Positions 1-10,079 are shown, counted from the stretch's first letter. The stretch: 64,000 nt of DNA from DAOUEO01 sp963763495 (GCA_963763495.1 CAVXOY010000016.1:1-64000), one strand, 5' to 3'. Numbers and translations are program-made. The notes: a model not told the origin generated them from the sequence alone.

Positions 1-13
1 GGTCTGAACCTAA

Positions 14-54
14 CTTGCGGGCGTACCCGGTCATCTTCCGGAGACGCCCGCAAG
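14..54 (-). terminator. Hairpin terminator after the first lipoprotein gene
   Basis: An 11-bp perfect stem pairs 14-24 with 44-54 around a 19-nt loop. It lies just past the stop codon (82-84) of the minus-strand lipoprotein gene. The T-run after it is weak. Confidence 0.55.
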
Positions 55-81
55 GGAGAGTGACGATGGGGAAGGCGGCTA

Positions 82-990
82 CTACACGCTGATCGAGGCC
101 GTTCCGCAGGTCGTGGCCACGCCGATGATGGGGTTGCAACTCCCCGTATTTCCCTTCCCATTGTCGTCGCCGAGGACCACATCTGACAGAGAGAGCGTTG
201 TCGTGCCCTGTCTAACGGGAATGAACACCACACTTGCGACAACGCCTGTGCTGGTGAACGGGTATGGCCCCACTAATGCGAAGCAGTTAATCTGGGCTGC
301 GCCTTGCGTCCAGCCGGTCGCGGGATTCATGCCCGGGGATAGGCGAAGCCGAATCCAGAGCAGTCCCAAATTGGGCCGGGCGGTCTGGTTAGCGTCCGGA
401 TTGCTGTCCAAGTTGGGTCCCGGCTGGGCCGCGACCTCGGGTGCATAGAGTATGGTGTCATCGTACAGCAGTGTTATTGAGTAGGCTGTCAGCGGTGCCG
501 GCGGGTCTGCCGAATACGAGGTCGACGGGGAATGGTGCCGCCGACGCCGACACGTTGCGCGAGGTCTGGATGCCGGGCGCGAACGGGTCCACGTCTATGG
601 CTGACCGGCTTCGGGGAGGTGGCGGCCTTCGCCCTCACGGGTGAGGGCAAACCCCTTGAATCTGCCAATCGCCGACTGGTTGTCGTCATAGGCTACGTTC
701 CGCTGTATCGTGACCGTGTCATAGCCGGGGGCAGATATCGTCTACATCATGCTGCCCACAGCAGGAATTGCCTGTCCCTTCGCCGCCGCGTCGAAGGCGT
801 ACAGTCCTCCGGCGCCGGTGGTGGTTGTGCCCGTATTGCCGTTGCTGTCCTCGATCTCACCTCGGCGCCCACGATAGGTTCCTTGGTGTTGGAATGCGTC
901 CGTTACCCAGGCGCAACCCGCGAGCCCCAGCCCCAGAGCGATCAACGCCAATGTAGTAAGGCAGAAGAGCCTGCGATGCCTTGTTCTCAT
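82..990 (-). CDS. Secreted lipoprotein with cohesin-like domain (frameshifted)
   Basis: Probable surface lipoprotein; its partner is unknown. From the ATG at 990 the chain has basic residues, a hydrophobic core and a lipobox LGLAGC with Cys26. A short piece ending GGLYAFDAA follows and resembles the carboxypeptidase-regulatory-like fold. The last ~110 residues (82-411) resemble cohesin-type adhesion domains: they end with a hydrophobic VASVVFIPV strand and then LSLSDVVLGDDNG, as in two other proteins of this window (near 3.2-3.5 and 16.0-16.5 kb). The ATG at 990 is preferred over the GTG at 999 because GAGG lies 8 nt before it. At least two frame changes occur between about 740 and 410, so the middle cannot be read reliably. 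The cohesin call rests on pattern, not on a profile search. Confidence 0.6.
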
Positions 991-1047
991 AATCATCACC
1001 TCTCAGAAAGTGTCGGCCATACGCGACTCGAACTATAGCTCTTCTCG

Positions 1048-1053
1048 ATTATA
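1048..1053 (-). promoter_or_regulatory. -10 element upstream of the lipoprotein gene
   Basis: A perfect TATAAT on the minus strand lies about 58 nt upstream of the ATG at 990. No good -35 box stands at 16-18 nt, so this is a partial promoter call. Confidence 0.35.
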
Positions 1054-1146
1054 GCGCGTTCTGCCAAGACAAGGCGGCGAGTCGCAAAGACAAATGCCGA
1101 GTCCGGATCCGTCCCTCTTCGGCGAGGCGATGGTGAAGGCCGGCGG

Positions 1147-3707
1147 TCAGGGGCAGGCAGCATTCTCCCGCGCAAGGGAGGAGTTGCGCGCCGCCAGCCA
1201 TGCGTCGAGGATGTTGTTTATTCCGTCCTTGTTGACATCGAAGGCGGGGTTGGGGTTCCACACCGAAGGCCGCCTTGGCTATCCCACCCACGTCCAGGAT
1301 GTTGGCACTTCTGTCACCGTTGATGTCCATCATCTCGATCCAGTCGTCGAGCCAATCGGCGTCTGTGTCCTTGCTGGCGGCACGATGTCCCCATCCCTTC
1401 ACCTCGGTGCCGTCGCGGAGTCCGTCACTGTCGGAATCAGGGGTGCTGTCGCTGCAGCCCAGCGCCTCCTCGATATTAGCGGGCAGGCCATCCCTGTCGG
1501 CGTCACCGGGGGGACGGCGGACGGCTTGCTCGCCGGGTTCCTCGAATTGCTCCCCGCGCACACTCTAGGCCGTCAATCACCTCATCCGCATCCGTGTCCC
1601 AACTCGGTCCGTTGTCGGCCGAGTCCGTTCCCATAGGTGGAACGACGTTCCGTCCTGGTCGTCGTCATAGGAGACATCGCCGCGCGCGTTGGTGGGCCGC
1701 TGCCGCACCCTATCGCTTCGAAGATATCCGGCCACTGGTCGTTGTCGTCATCGATGTCGCAGACATCACCCAAGTTGTCATCATTCGGGACCGTGTAGTC
1801 GGTCTCGGCGATGGATGGTCCGTTATCGATAGGCCGGGCATCGCTGTTCTCCTGGTCTGGGTTATAACCGGAGAGCAGTTATCCTCGCTGTTCAGCACAC
1901 CGTCGCCGTCAACGTCGTCGGCTGGGATATCACCAGTACTTCCACCATGTCCGTGTCTGCCCGAGCTCCGGGTCAAGTTGGCCTCCCCCGGAAGCCTGGA
2001 TGATGGCTGCTGTGATTGTCACTGCACCGGCGGTCGTTGCGCCGCAGAGCGCGTTCCGGTTTCTAGCCCGCTGCTCCTCCGTCGTCGGTGACTCCGATCC
2101 GGCTGTGTGTTTGCTTTTCTCTCGTCATCGCTCTTCCAGGTCGACCAATGCTCCTGTTACCGGTGTTCCGTCTGAATCAATAACCTGGGCGGTCAATACA
2201 GTCTTCTTGGATCAGCAAGCGTGGACGACCATCCCTCCTCCGTTCGCGGGTATTCGCAGTCGACCGCTCCCATCTCAATGCTCGGCTCGGCGGCGATGAG
2301 CTCGATCTCCCACGGCTCACCGACGACGGTGTAGCCGAAGCCGATCTCGGAGCTACCCTGGCGGACCCTGAACGTGGGCAGGGCCGCGGTCGACGGCCTC
2401 TGTTCGGGCGTTGCCGGGTTGGGTCGCCGCCGGGGAAGAGCATGACGGCAACGATGCCATCGCCGCGGTCGCCGTCGTCGTCGCAGTCCTCCTCCTCGAA
2501 ATCATAGCCCGGCATGGACATCGGGCCGCAGAGAGAGTGGAACCACCGGAGATCGGGAAGCTGCCCTCATCGGCGTAGAATCCGATCGGGTCGTCGTTGG
2601 TGACGAAGGTAATGACCCAAAGCTTGCCGTCGACTTCGTGCATCTGGCCCATCTCCTTGTCGATGCTCGCGAAGTCCTCCGGCTGCGGGTCATCGGGGTC
2701 GCCGTCCAGTATTCTTATCAGGTCTTCCATCGTGCCCTCATCCACGAGGCCGACGTTGCAGGCGCTCAGGGCCGCCGGAGTCGCCGTCGATCAACCGTAT
2801 CGTTGTTCCAGTCTTTGTTGACGGTTCCCGTGAGGCAGAACAGACTGCTGATGGTGATAGCCTCGTGACCGGGGGCAGGCGTGGTGTTTGGGTCGAGGGT
2901 AGGCGTAGGTGTTGGCGTCCAGGCCTGGGTGTCGGCGTTGACGTTGGACAGATCCCGCTTGGACAAGGCGTTTCGTCGCCGTTGGCGTTATCGTCGGTGT
3001 GTTGGTGGGTGGCGGCGTGCCAGCCTTATCGTCGGTGCCGCCGACGCACGTCATCGCAGGAGTGTCCGGAATAGGTGGATTGCAGGCGCCGAGAGAGTTT
3101 ACCTCGGGTCTCCAACCGCGACGTCGCTGAAGATGAGACTGTCGATGCTGCCGGCGTCGATGACATGGAAGGTTACTACGGCTAGCGCGCCGAGGTCTCG
3201 TTGTCACCGAAGGTCCATGGACCGTTAAGGTTGACGCAGCCTATGTAGGCCTCACCATTGCCCGCGCCTGTTGACGGGTCTCTATCACCTCGAGGGTGGC
3301 TAAGGCCAAAGCCGGAGCAGTCCCAGCCGCTGCCTAGCGATGTCCCCAGGTGGTGGACCGGCGTTGGCGTTGGGGTTGCTGTCCAGACACGCACCCGTGC
3401 AGGCCACTCCGCTGCCTGGTTCAGCGTGTCATCGTAGCGGACGCTGACCTCGAACGAACCGAGCGCGGCTTGACATGCCACTTGGCATATGCCGACTGCC
3501 GTAGTTGGGGTCGCCGAGACGTGGTCCACGCCGCCATCTATGTCCGCACAGGGCCCGCCCGTCAGTAATGTCCATGTCCAGCGCCATGTAGAGACCTGCC
3601 TGGGCCGCCACGTGCTGTGGCGAACCGCTCAACTTCACTCCAGCGGCGATCAGCGCAAGTGCCACCAAGCCCAGCGCAGCCAGCAGAACCCAACGCAAGC
3701 TCTTCAT
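1147..3707 (-). CDS. Secreted surface protein: cohesin-like, TSP3-like repeats, C-terminal dockerin (heavily frameshifted)
   Basis: Large exported protein. The ATG at 3707 follows AAGGAGG with 8 nt spacing. A signal peptide comes first (KSLRW, then ~17 hydrophobic residues, cleavage near HVAAQ). Next come a cohesin-like domain (about 3540-3180, with GSGWDC and a GPWTFGDNE motif), a Thr/Pro linker (about 3050-2880), a segment without a recognised family (2745-2540), Asp-rich calcium-type repeats like thrombospondin type 3 (DGDGVLNSEDNC near 1920; DSDSDGLRDG near 1420), and a dockerin made of two loops: DINGDRSANILD (about 1330) and DVNKDGINNILD (about 1225). The stop is at 1147-1149, after NAACP. 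Eight or more frame changes are needed to read it through, so it is either a decayed gene or a poorly sequenced stretch. Known dockerins bind cohesins; pairing with the cohesin-like domains here is inference. Confidence 0.6.
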
Positions 3708-4194
3708 CGTGGTTTCCTCCTTGGCGGAGTCGGGTTCTCGGAGACTCAGGCTCTGTCCGAGGTCTTGCCAAGAGACAGCGAGATTTCCTCGCCCGACGTT
3801 GTCGTTAGTTTGGAGCCTTGGGACTGCCACCAACAGCGCTGATTATACCCGCGCAACCAAATCTGTCAAGAGGGAAGCTTATCGGTACCAGTTCTGATGC
3901 CCTTGGCATAGTCGTCGAAAGCTGTGCCAATCTTTGCCGTTTCCCGGCGTTTGCCCTGTGGCAGGATGCCGGCGCGGCCGATAATTCTCAAGGGTGCTCT
4001 TCTCTGCCGGCATCTGAAAACGGCGGAGAGAGTGCGGTTTCTGTTGCCCGTGTGCCCCAGAGGCATTCGTCCAACAGCCGGGGCAGTGCGTACATGGGAG
4101 AGATCCAAGACTAGTCGTCTCTCACGACCGGCAGGCCTTTAATCAGGCATACAGCTCCTATTTCCGTGCCACCAGGTGGAGTCGCCTCGCCTTC
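3708..4194. other. Gene-free stretch between divergent genes
   Basis: Apart from the minus-strand promoter at 3842-3869 I see no supported gene here. Short open frames on both strands show no recognisable domain or ribosome-binding site. Confidence 0.5.
3842..3869 (-). promoter_or_regulatory. Sigma-70 type promoter for the dockerin protein gene
   Basis: TTGACA (3869-3864) and TATAAT (3847-3842) stand 16 nt apart on the minus strand. Both boxes are consensus. The expected transcript start near 3835 gives a leader of about 130 nt before the ATG at 3707. Confidence 0.65.
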
Positions 4195-4878
4195 GTGGTT
4201 TTCTGGGTCGTGGCGGTTGTATTCATCCTCTGGGCGTTGCCCTGGTTTAATCTCGGTATGTCCGCAAGTGACTACTCCCCCCAGGTCATCACCGCTCTCA
4301 TACTTATGGGAATGTGCCCGGCTGTGACTGCCATCGCCATTCTACTTCGAGACGTTGCCAGGCAGCGGCGGCAGGCATTGATCGCCTGGCTTTCGATCTA
4401 CGATAGCACTACCGGCCTTCGTAACGAGGACTACTTCCTGGAGCGTCTCAATCTCCAGTGCCACATGGGAGCGGAGATGGCCGAATACCGCGCTGGTGTG
4501 GTGCTGATAAGCGTCGACGAGCTACAGCGCGATGGTGAGGAGATACCTCCCGATGACAGGGTATTCCGCCTCATCGGCGCCGCCGTCGCCAGCCAGATGC
4601 GCCCCAGTGACCTCGTGGCTGCGATCGGCGACCGGGAGATCGGCGTATTGGTGTCGACTGCTGCTCCGGCTTCTCTCCAGATCGTCACCGAACGGCTCCG
4701 GCGTTCTCTCCACCACAAGCTGGAAGATATAGCTCGGGAATACGAATCCCGTCTCGTCGTCCAAATGGGCACCGCATCCCTGGACGAGACCCGCTCTGAT
4801 TCCGATGCGCTGCTCGCGGCTGCCCGCGGCTCCCTCAAGGTGATCCACCTCGACGGAAAGTACATCTCCGCCGCCTAG
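4195..4878 (+). CDS. Membrane protein with degenerate GGDEF domain
   Basis: Two N-terminal membrane helices (about residues 2-22 and 31-51) are followed by a GGDEF-type fold of about 160 residues. The fold opens with DSTTGLRNEDYF, which matches the DxLTGLxNRxxF entry of diguanylate cyclases. The signature loop reads GDREI instead of GG(D/E)EF, so cyclic-di-GMP synthesis is unlikely; a sensory or GTP-binding role is possible. The start is uncertain. GTG at 4195 is the only usual start codon before the first helix, with AGGTGGA 15 nt upstream. The frame is open further upstream (SYFRATRWSRLAF), which would make a sensible cytoplasmic tail. Confidence 0.6.
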   Translation: MVFWVVAVVFILWALPWFNLGMSASDYSPQVITALILMGMCPAVTAIAILLRDVARQRRQALIAWLSIYDSTTGLRNEDYFLERLNLQCHMGAEMAEYRAGVVLISVDELQRDGEEIPPDDRVFRLIGAAVASQMRPSDLVAAIGDREIGVLVSTAAPASLQIVTERLRRSLHHKLEDIAREYESRLVVQMGTASLDETRSDSDALLAAARGSLKVIHLDGKYISAA

Positions 4879-4955
4879 GCCGAGCCTCGCTCTCCGGCGG
4901 TGCTTCGTAAGCCTCGATTGTCACCTCTCACTTCCCAACGATGTCTCACTCTCCC

Positions 4956-4987
4956 TTGAGACTTTATCTAGGGTGTATTCGTATAAT
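4956..4987 (+). promoter_or_regulatory. Possible promoter before the DUF4239-like gene
   Basis: TTGAGA (4956-4961) and a perfect TATAAT (4982-4987) lie upstream of the ATG at 5041. The 20-nt spacer is long, so the -35 assignment is doubtful. Confidence 0.35.
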
Positions 4988-5040
4988 GGGAAACAGCAAG
5001 GAAGTGTGATGGACATCCTGAGGAAGGTTACCTGAAGACA

Positions 5041-5873
5041 GATGACGAGCAGAATACTCCGAAATTGGCGTTTGCCCCTGCAGGCCTTAGCGATTGCGTT
5101 GGTGATTGTGCTCGCCAGAGTGGTCCTGAGACCAAGCCGGACTTGAGCGCATTTCGGTGAGTTCCCTCATCGCTACCATCATCACCGCCAACGTCTTCAT
5201 ACTCGGCTTCCTTCTCAGCGGCGTCCTCTCTGACTACAAAGAGAGCGAGAAGCTGCCGGGAGAGTTGGCGGTTAGCATGGGAGTCATAGCAGACGAGAGC
5301 CTGCTTCTCTGGCGGCACAAGGCGGCGGTGCCTGGCCGCGACTGTCTTCTCCACGTGATCGACCTTGTAGCTTCCTTCAAACGCTTGGTTCTACAAGACG
5401 GAGCGCACGCGGGACTTGACCGACAAGGTCTCCGCTCTGGGCGACCACTTTGCTCTTCTTGAACCCTTCACCCAGGCCAACTTCATCGTTCGCTTGAAGC
5501 AGGAGCAGACAGCGATCCACCAGGATGTTGGTTACGATGTACACCATCCGCGAGACCTCGTTCGTCTCCTCTGGCTACACTATGGCCAAGATCGGCGACT
5601 GTCCTGGTGCTGGTGGGCCTGCTTTCGATCAAAGATCCATCCTTGGTATGAATCAGCCTTCCTTATCGGGCTCATCGTCCTGGTTCCTGCGCTACCTGAT
5701 CCTGCTCATCCGTGATCTGGACAACCCGCTTCGACTACGCCGAAGACGGAACCGCGCAAAGGGACGAGAAGTCTCACTCAAACCGCTGTGATGATTTGGA
5801 GAGGAGACTCATCGCGCAACTGGAGACCCTGGATGTCACCTCGAAGGAGAGCGAACAGATCGCGCACGCGTGA
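5041..5873 (+). CDS. DUF4239/bestrophin-like membrane protein (frameshifted)
   Basis: A membrane protein read in several frame pieces. The first piece (from the ATG at 5041) has a helix rich in LAIALVIVLARVVL. The second (5157-5390) has SLIATIITANVFILGFLLSG and then DYKESEKLPGELAV, typical of the bestrophin-like DUF4239 family. Later pieces hold KTERTRDLTDKVSALGDHF and, near the end, YLILLIRDLDNPF, the family's last helix. The final frame ends EQIAHA and stops at 5873. Four or more frame changes are needed. The family's function is not established, though relatives of bestrophins are anion channels. The domain assignment is from pattern only. Confidence 0.5.
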
Positions 5874-5896
5874 GGCAAGGTCGTCTTCCCGCGTCG

Positions 5897-6595
5897 CTAG
5901 AGTCCCAGAAATCCCAGCGAATAGGCTCCCAAGAAGGCCAAGATCAGACCGCGCGTGATCTTCCCCGCCGTCACCGACGTCATGAACCGCCAGAACTTCA
6001 TCCGCACCGAGCCCGCGGTGAGCCCGGCTATCTCGAAGGCGGGGTTAGGTATTGCCGATAGTACGAAAAGCGTCAGCATCCCGTAGTGCGCCATCAGCCA
6101 CCCGATCCACCGGATCACCCTCTCGACCGCTCGCCGGAACCACCGTGGCCCCCCCACGCGGCGGCCCTCCGCCATCTCGCGGCCTATCGTTCCTGCGGCA
6201 TAGGCGGTGATCTCTCCCAGCGCCATTCCCGTTCCTCCCAGCACGCCCGCCAGTATCGGGTTGAGGTTATCTCCGCCGCTGATGATCAGCGCCTGTCCTG
6301 CTGCCGTCAGTCCGGGTACCGGGATGAACACCGTGGCCGTGCTTGCCAGGTTAGCCAGAAAAATGCCCGCATAGCCCAGCCCTTCGAATCGCTCCTCGCC
6401 CAGGTCGACCCAGATCGGCAGCAGGAGCAAGAGCATCGACGGCACCATGATGACCACCATCACGATGAGCGCCGCGATAATCTGAGCGCGCCGGCTGTCC
6501 CGCAGCCGTCTCTCCAGCGCCTCGTAGTAGGAGAGGAGGCGTCCGGGCTTCCCAGAGGCCTCCCGCTCGTTTTCGCTGCTGCTCTGCTCGCTCAT
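5897..6595 (-). CDS. VTT/DedA-like (SNARE-associated) membrane protein
   Basis: Intact 232-residue membrane protein of the VTT (DedA/TMEM41) family, whose members are linked to lipid scrambling or undecaprenyl-phosphate recycling. After a polar N-terminus and a basic amphipathic helix (LSYYEALERRLRDSRRAQ), one helix is rich in IVMVVIMVPSMLLLLL. The family core follows: FIPVPGLTAAGQALI, GGTGMALGEITAYAAG (the re-entrant E...G motif) and SAIPNPAFEIAGLTAG near the C-terminus. The ATG at 6595 is chosen because GGAG lies 6 nt upstream; the ATG at 6601 would touch that site. It stands alone, facing away from the plus-strand genes before it. Confidence 0.8.
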   Translation of the reverse strand: MSEQSSSENEREASGKPGRLLSYYEALERRLRDSRRAQIIAALIVMVVIMVPSMLLLLLPIWVDLGEERFEGLGYAGIFLANLASTATVFIPVPGLTAAGQALIISGGDNLNPILAGVLGGTGMALGEITAYAAGTIGREMAEGRRVGGPRWFRRAVERVIRWIGWLMAHYGMLTLFVLSAIPNPAFEIAGLTAGSVRMKFWRFMTSVTAGKITRGLILAFLGAYSLGFLGL

Positions 6596-6687
6596 GGGCA
6601 TCTCCGACCGTGCTGATGGAATCTCAGAATACCATCCCCCGGCCTTCCAATCGAGGTCGCGCCTCTGACGGATTGACAGAGCACTGA

Positions 6688-6864
6688 ATGGGAAGTAGCA
6701 TCCTGAGCCGGAGTGCCCTGGTGCGTGGGGCATCGCGGGAGGCGCGGCAGGCAGGCTGCTATAAGCTTTCCCTGACCAGCAACAAACGCCGCAGCGACGC
6801 CCATCGCTTCTATGAAGGCGCCGGCTTCAAGGCGACGCATGAGGGCTATCGTCTGGACCTCTAG
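6688..6864 (+). pseudogene. GNAT acetyltransferase C-terminal remnant
   Basis: About 58 codons read as the C-terminal half of a GNAT N-acetyltransferase. They contain ALVRGASREARQAGCYKL, SLTSNKRRSDAHRFYEGAGF and a final HEGYRLDL, which match the acetyl-CoA loop, strand 5 and the YxxxGF motif of the family. The N-terminal half is missing and no ribosome-binding site precedes it. Its stop overlaps the stop of the convergent metallo-beta-lactamase gene. Most likely it is what remains of a deleted gene. Confidence 0.65.
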
Positions 6865-8252
6865 GTGGGCTGATAGCTTTTCCCCAGCTCGGCGATCGTG
6901 ACCTTTCGCCCCAACTCGCTCCGGAGGGCATCCGCCAGACCCGCCATGCTCTCAGGCTCTCCGTGCACCAGGAGCACCTCCGCGTCGCCGGTGCCGCGAA
7001 GCCAGGCCACCAGCCCGTTCTTGTCGGCGTGGGCGCTCAGGCCGTTGATCGTGTAGATGCGAGCCCGCACGGCGATCTCCTCGCCGAAGATGTGCACTTT
7101 CTTCGCCCCGTCGACGATCGACCGCCCCAGTGTCCCCCGCGCCTGATAGCCGACAAAGATGACGGCGCAGTCCTCTCGCCATAGGTTATGCCGGAGATGG
7201 TGCAGCACGCGCCCCCCGTTCGCCATGCCGCTGCCCGCTATGATGATGCTGCCCGATGGCCAGCGGTTTATCGCCTTGGAGTCGTCGGTGCTGATTGTGT
7301 ATTCCACTCCCGGGAAGTCGAACGGGTCCTCGCCGGCGTCGAGGCGTGCGACCATCTTCGGGTTGAGCTGGTCTCTGTGGCTGTCATAGATGTCAGTTAT
7401 GCGGATGGCGAGGGGGCTGTCGAGGAAGACGCGCTTGGCTGGCATGTCGCCTGCTTCCCACATCTCGCGCAGGTCGTAGAGCACGTCCTGCGCCCGCTCC
7501 AGAGCGAACGATGGTATGACCACGTTTCCGCCGCGTCCGACCGCCTCCTTTACGGCGTTTGCCAGTTCCAGTTGAGACTCCTCCACCGGCCGGTGAGGAC
7601 GGTCGCCGTAGGTCGACTCGCAGACTACGAGGTCGCAGGGATTGGGATTCGTCGGGTCCGGCATCACGTCCCGCCCCTTGTACCCCAGGTCGCCGCTGAA
7701 AGTGGCCCGCGTGTGACTACCGTTCCTCTGCTCGTCGAACTCCACGAACGCCGACCCCAGGACGTGCCCCGCGTTGCGGAAGGTGACTGACGCACCCTTG
7801 CCGAGAGAGAGCGTGGAGTCGTAGCTGGCGGGGGCAGCGAACCTGTCGACCGCAACCAGTGCGTCTGACAGATCGTAGAGCGGTGGCTCTGCCTCGATAC
7901 CCCTTCGCAGCGCCTTTCGTAGCCTGCGCGTGTACTCTTCCTGCATTACGTGCGCCGCGTCCATAAGGATGAGACGTCCGATCTCGCGGGTCGCCGCTGT
8001 GGCGAGCACCTCGCCGCGGAACCCTGCCTTGATCAAGAGCGGCAGCCGGCCGATGTGATCCAGGTGGCTATGGGTCAGGATGATGGCGTCAATGCTGGCC
8101 GCGTCGAAAGGAAAAGGCTCTCCACTCCGCTCGTACGCTTCGTCGTTGCCCTGGAACTGGCCGCAGTCGATGAGAATACGCTTCTCGCCTATCTCCAGCA
8201 GATGGCAGGAGCCGGTCACCTCGCCGGCTGCTCCGTAAGCAGTTATCCGCAT
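6861..8252 (-). CDS. Metallo-beta-lactamase/beta-CASP RNase-like protein
   Basis: A full-length 463-residue member of the beta-CASP branch of metallo-beta-lactamases, related to CPSF/Ysh1-type nucleases and expected to cut RNA. The zinc motif HSHLDH is at residues 61-66. Later ligands lie in AGHVLGSA and in FSGDLG, and the beta-CASP insert contains CESTYGDR and IPSFALERAQ. The C-terminal NGLSAHAD and VHGEPE motifs complete the active site. The ATG at 8252 follows AAAGGA with about 8 nt spacing. It is followed by no same-strand partner; the LOG gene upstream (8313-8981) reads in the same direction with a 60-bp gap, so co-transcription is possible. Confidence 0.9.
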   Translation of the reverse strand: MRITAYGAAGEVTGSCHLLEIGEKRILIDCGQFQGNDEAYERSGEPFPFDAASIDAIILTHSHLDHIGRLPLLIKAGFRGEVLATAATREIGRLILMDAAHVMQEEYTRRLRKALRRGIEAEPPLYDLSDALVAVDRFAAPASYDSTLSLGKGASVTFRNAGHVLGSAFVEFDEQRNGSHTRATFSGDLGYKGRDVMPDPTNPNPCDLVVCESTYGDRPHRPVEESQLELANAVKEAVGRGGNVVIPSFALERAQDVLYDLREMWEAGDMPAKRVFLDSPLAIRITDIYDSHRDQLNPKMVARLDAGEDPFDFPGVEYTISTDDSKAINRWPSGSIIIAGSGMANGGRVLHHLRHNLWREDCAVIFVGYQARGTLGRSIVDGAKKVHIFGEEIAVRARIYTINGLSAHADKNGLVAWLRGTGDAEVLLVHGEPESMAGLADALRSELGRKVTIAELGKSYQPT

Positions 8253-8312
8253 GAATGATGTCCTTTCTGCGTCTCTGGTAACCGAGCGGCCCTGCGGTCA
8301 GTTCGGGGATTG

Positions 8313-8981
8313 TCACTTCTCCCCCTGGAGTTGCCGCCATCTCTCTACCCGTTCGACGATCTCCTCGGGATCGTCCAGGATGGTGAGAGAACTGAGGTCA
8401 TCAGGGTCTATATAGCCTTTGTGGATGGTCTGGCTGGAGAGCCAGGCGACTAGCCCTTCCCAATAGTCTCTGCCCACGAGAAAGACCGGGAAGGGTCGGA
8501 TCTTCTCCGTCCGGATCAGCGTCAGCGTCTCAAACAGCTCGTCCAGCGTTCCGAAACCGCCCGGCAACAGGACGAATGCCGTCGCGTATTTCACCAGCAT
8601 CACCTTGCGCACGAAGAAGTGGTGGAAGTGCAGGCTGAGGGTGTGGTACTCGTTCGACGGCTGCTCCTCTGGCAGCTCTATCGTCAGGCCGACCGAAACA
8701 CCTCCGGCCTCGAATGCTCCCTTGTTCGCTGCCGCCATCACCCCTGGGCCACCGCCGGTGATCACCGCATATCCGGCCTTCGCGAATCTGCGGCCCAGAT
8801 CCTCGCCGAGTTGGAACAGCGGGTCATCCTCTTTGATGCGAGCCGACCCGTACACTGTGACGGCCGGTATCAGCCCGGCGAGTGCGTCGAATCCCTCGAT
8901 GAACTCGCCCATGATCCGGAACATTCGCCAGGCTTCTTCCTTCTGTAGCTCATTGATGATGAAGGTCTTTTGCTTCTTCAT
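8313..8981 (-). CDS. LOG-family protein (TIGR00730, lysine decarboxylase-like fold)
   Basis: A 222-residue Rossmann-fold protein of the LOG family. Members hydrolyse cytokinin riboside or other nucleotide 5'-monophosphates to free base and ribose phosphate. The signature motifs are present: GGGPGVM (77-83) and PGGFGTLDE (140-148). The ATG at 8981 is chosen because GGAGGAG lies just upstream; a longer frame extends to 9059 without support. The gene lies 60 bp ahead of the metallo-beta-lactamase gene and 97 bp past the dehydrogenase gene. Its bacterial substrate is uncertain. Confidence 0.87.
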   Translation of the reverse strand: MKKQKTFIINELQKEEAWRMFRIMGEFIEGFDALAGLIPAVTVYGSARIKEDDPLFQLGEDLGRRFAKAGYAVITGGGPGVMAAANKGAFEAGGVSVGLTIELPEEQPSNEYHTLSLHFHHFFVRKVMLVKYATAFVLLPGGFGTLDELFETLTLIRTEKIRPFPVFLVGRDYWEGLVAWLSSQTIHKGYIDPDDLSSLTILDDPEEIVERVERWRQLQGEK

Positions 8982-9077
8982 ACTCTCCTCCGGGCGCCCC
9001 TCGCCGGGCAATGGCTGCAGCCAAGGCAGCGGAGAGGCCAACGGCGTTTCAGGGCGCAAGAACGTCGCCTGCCGTTC

Positions 9078-10079
9078 CTAAGGCTCCTCATAGGTTCCAA
9101 GGCTGATCTTCTCTCGCACCTCCGGATTCGCGACGTACTTTGGCCAGCGGCCGCTGAGCACCGCCGCCGCCGCCCGTCCGACCTCTACCGCCAGCTTTGA
9201 CACCGACGCCGGCGAGAAGAAGGCCAGGTGCGGCGTCAAGATAACGTTCGCTATAGCGCGCAGCGGGCTGTCGGCTGGCAACGGCTCCGTCTCGAACACG
9301 TCCAGTCCCGCTCCTCCGATCGTCTCTTTCTGGAGCGCCTCGATCAGCGCTGCCTCGTCCACCTCCGGCCCGCGTGCCGTGTTGATGAGAAAGGCAGTCG
9401 GCTTCACCATCGCCAGTTCTCGTGCTCCTATCATGTGCCGCGTCTCCGGCGTGAGAGGCGCGTGGAGCGAGACGTAGTCCGATGTCTTTAGCAACTCTTC
9501 AAGCGAAACCTTCGCTGCCCCGCGCTCCCTGATGACGGCCTCGTCGAGGTAGGGGTCATACGCTATGATATTCATCTCCAGGGGGCGCACCTTGCGGGCC
9601 AACGCGCTCCCGATCCGTCCGATACCTATTATCCCCAACGTCTCTCGCTTCACCTCATGTGGTAGCGCTGGCGTAAACCAACCCCCGCTGTGGATGCCGG
9701 CATCGAGCCGCCGCAACTGTCGTCCGCAGGCTAGGAGCAACGCCAAAGCGTGAGTGGAAACCTCCTCCGTGCAAAAGTCCGGGATGTGGGCGACGACGAT
9801 CCCGCGCTCTGTCGCTGCCGTCAGGTCAATGTTGTCGACGCCTACACCATAACGCACGACAACCTTGCACTTGTCGAGCCCTTCCAGGACTTCGCGATCT
9901 ATCGGTGTCCCTGCCACCAGGATCGCGTCTGCATCCCGCACATTCTCGATGAGCTTCTTCTTGGTGTCCGTTCGCCCCCGGATGATCTCCACGCCCAGCG
10001 GACGGAGTTGTTCATTCTCATTGTTCAGCGACTGTCCCGGCCCGGCGTCTACGTTGACAACCTTGAAGATCGGGCTCAT
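9078..10079 (-). CDS. D-isomer-specific 2-hydroxyacid dehydrogenase, CtBP/SerA-like
   Basis: An intact 333-residue NAD-dependent dehydrogenase. The Rossmann motif reads GIIGIGRIGSALA. The catalytic triad can be placed: Arg in INTARG, Glu in ETEPL and His in TPHLAF. There is no ACT or ASB regulatory domain, unlike long SerA. The C-terminal-binding-protein subgroup fits best; 3-phosphoglycerate, glyoxylate or hydroxypyruvate are possible substrates, and the sequence does not decide between them. The start ATG at 10079 faces the divergent DUF362 gene across 218 bp. Confidence 0.87.
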   Translation of the reverse strand: MSPIFKVVNVDAGPGQSLNNENEQLRPLGVEIIRGRTDTKKKLIENVRDADAILVAGTPIDREVLEGLDKCKVVVRYGVGVDNIDLTAATERGIVVAHIPDFCTEEVSTHALALLLACGRQLRRLDAGIHSGGWFTPALPHEVKRETLGIIGIGRIGSALARKVRPLEMNIIAYDPYLDEAVIRERGAAKVSLEELLKTSDYVSLHAPLTPETRHMIGARELAMVKPTAFLINTARGPEVDEAALIEALQKETIGGAGLDVFETEPLPADSPLRAIANVILTPHLAFFSPASVSKLAVEVGRAAAAVLSGRWPKYVANPEVREKISLGTYEEP

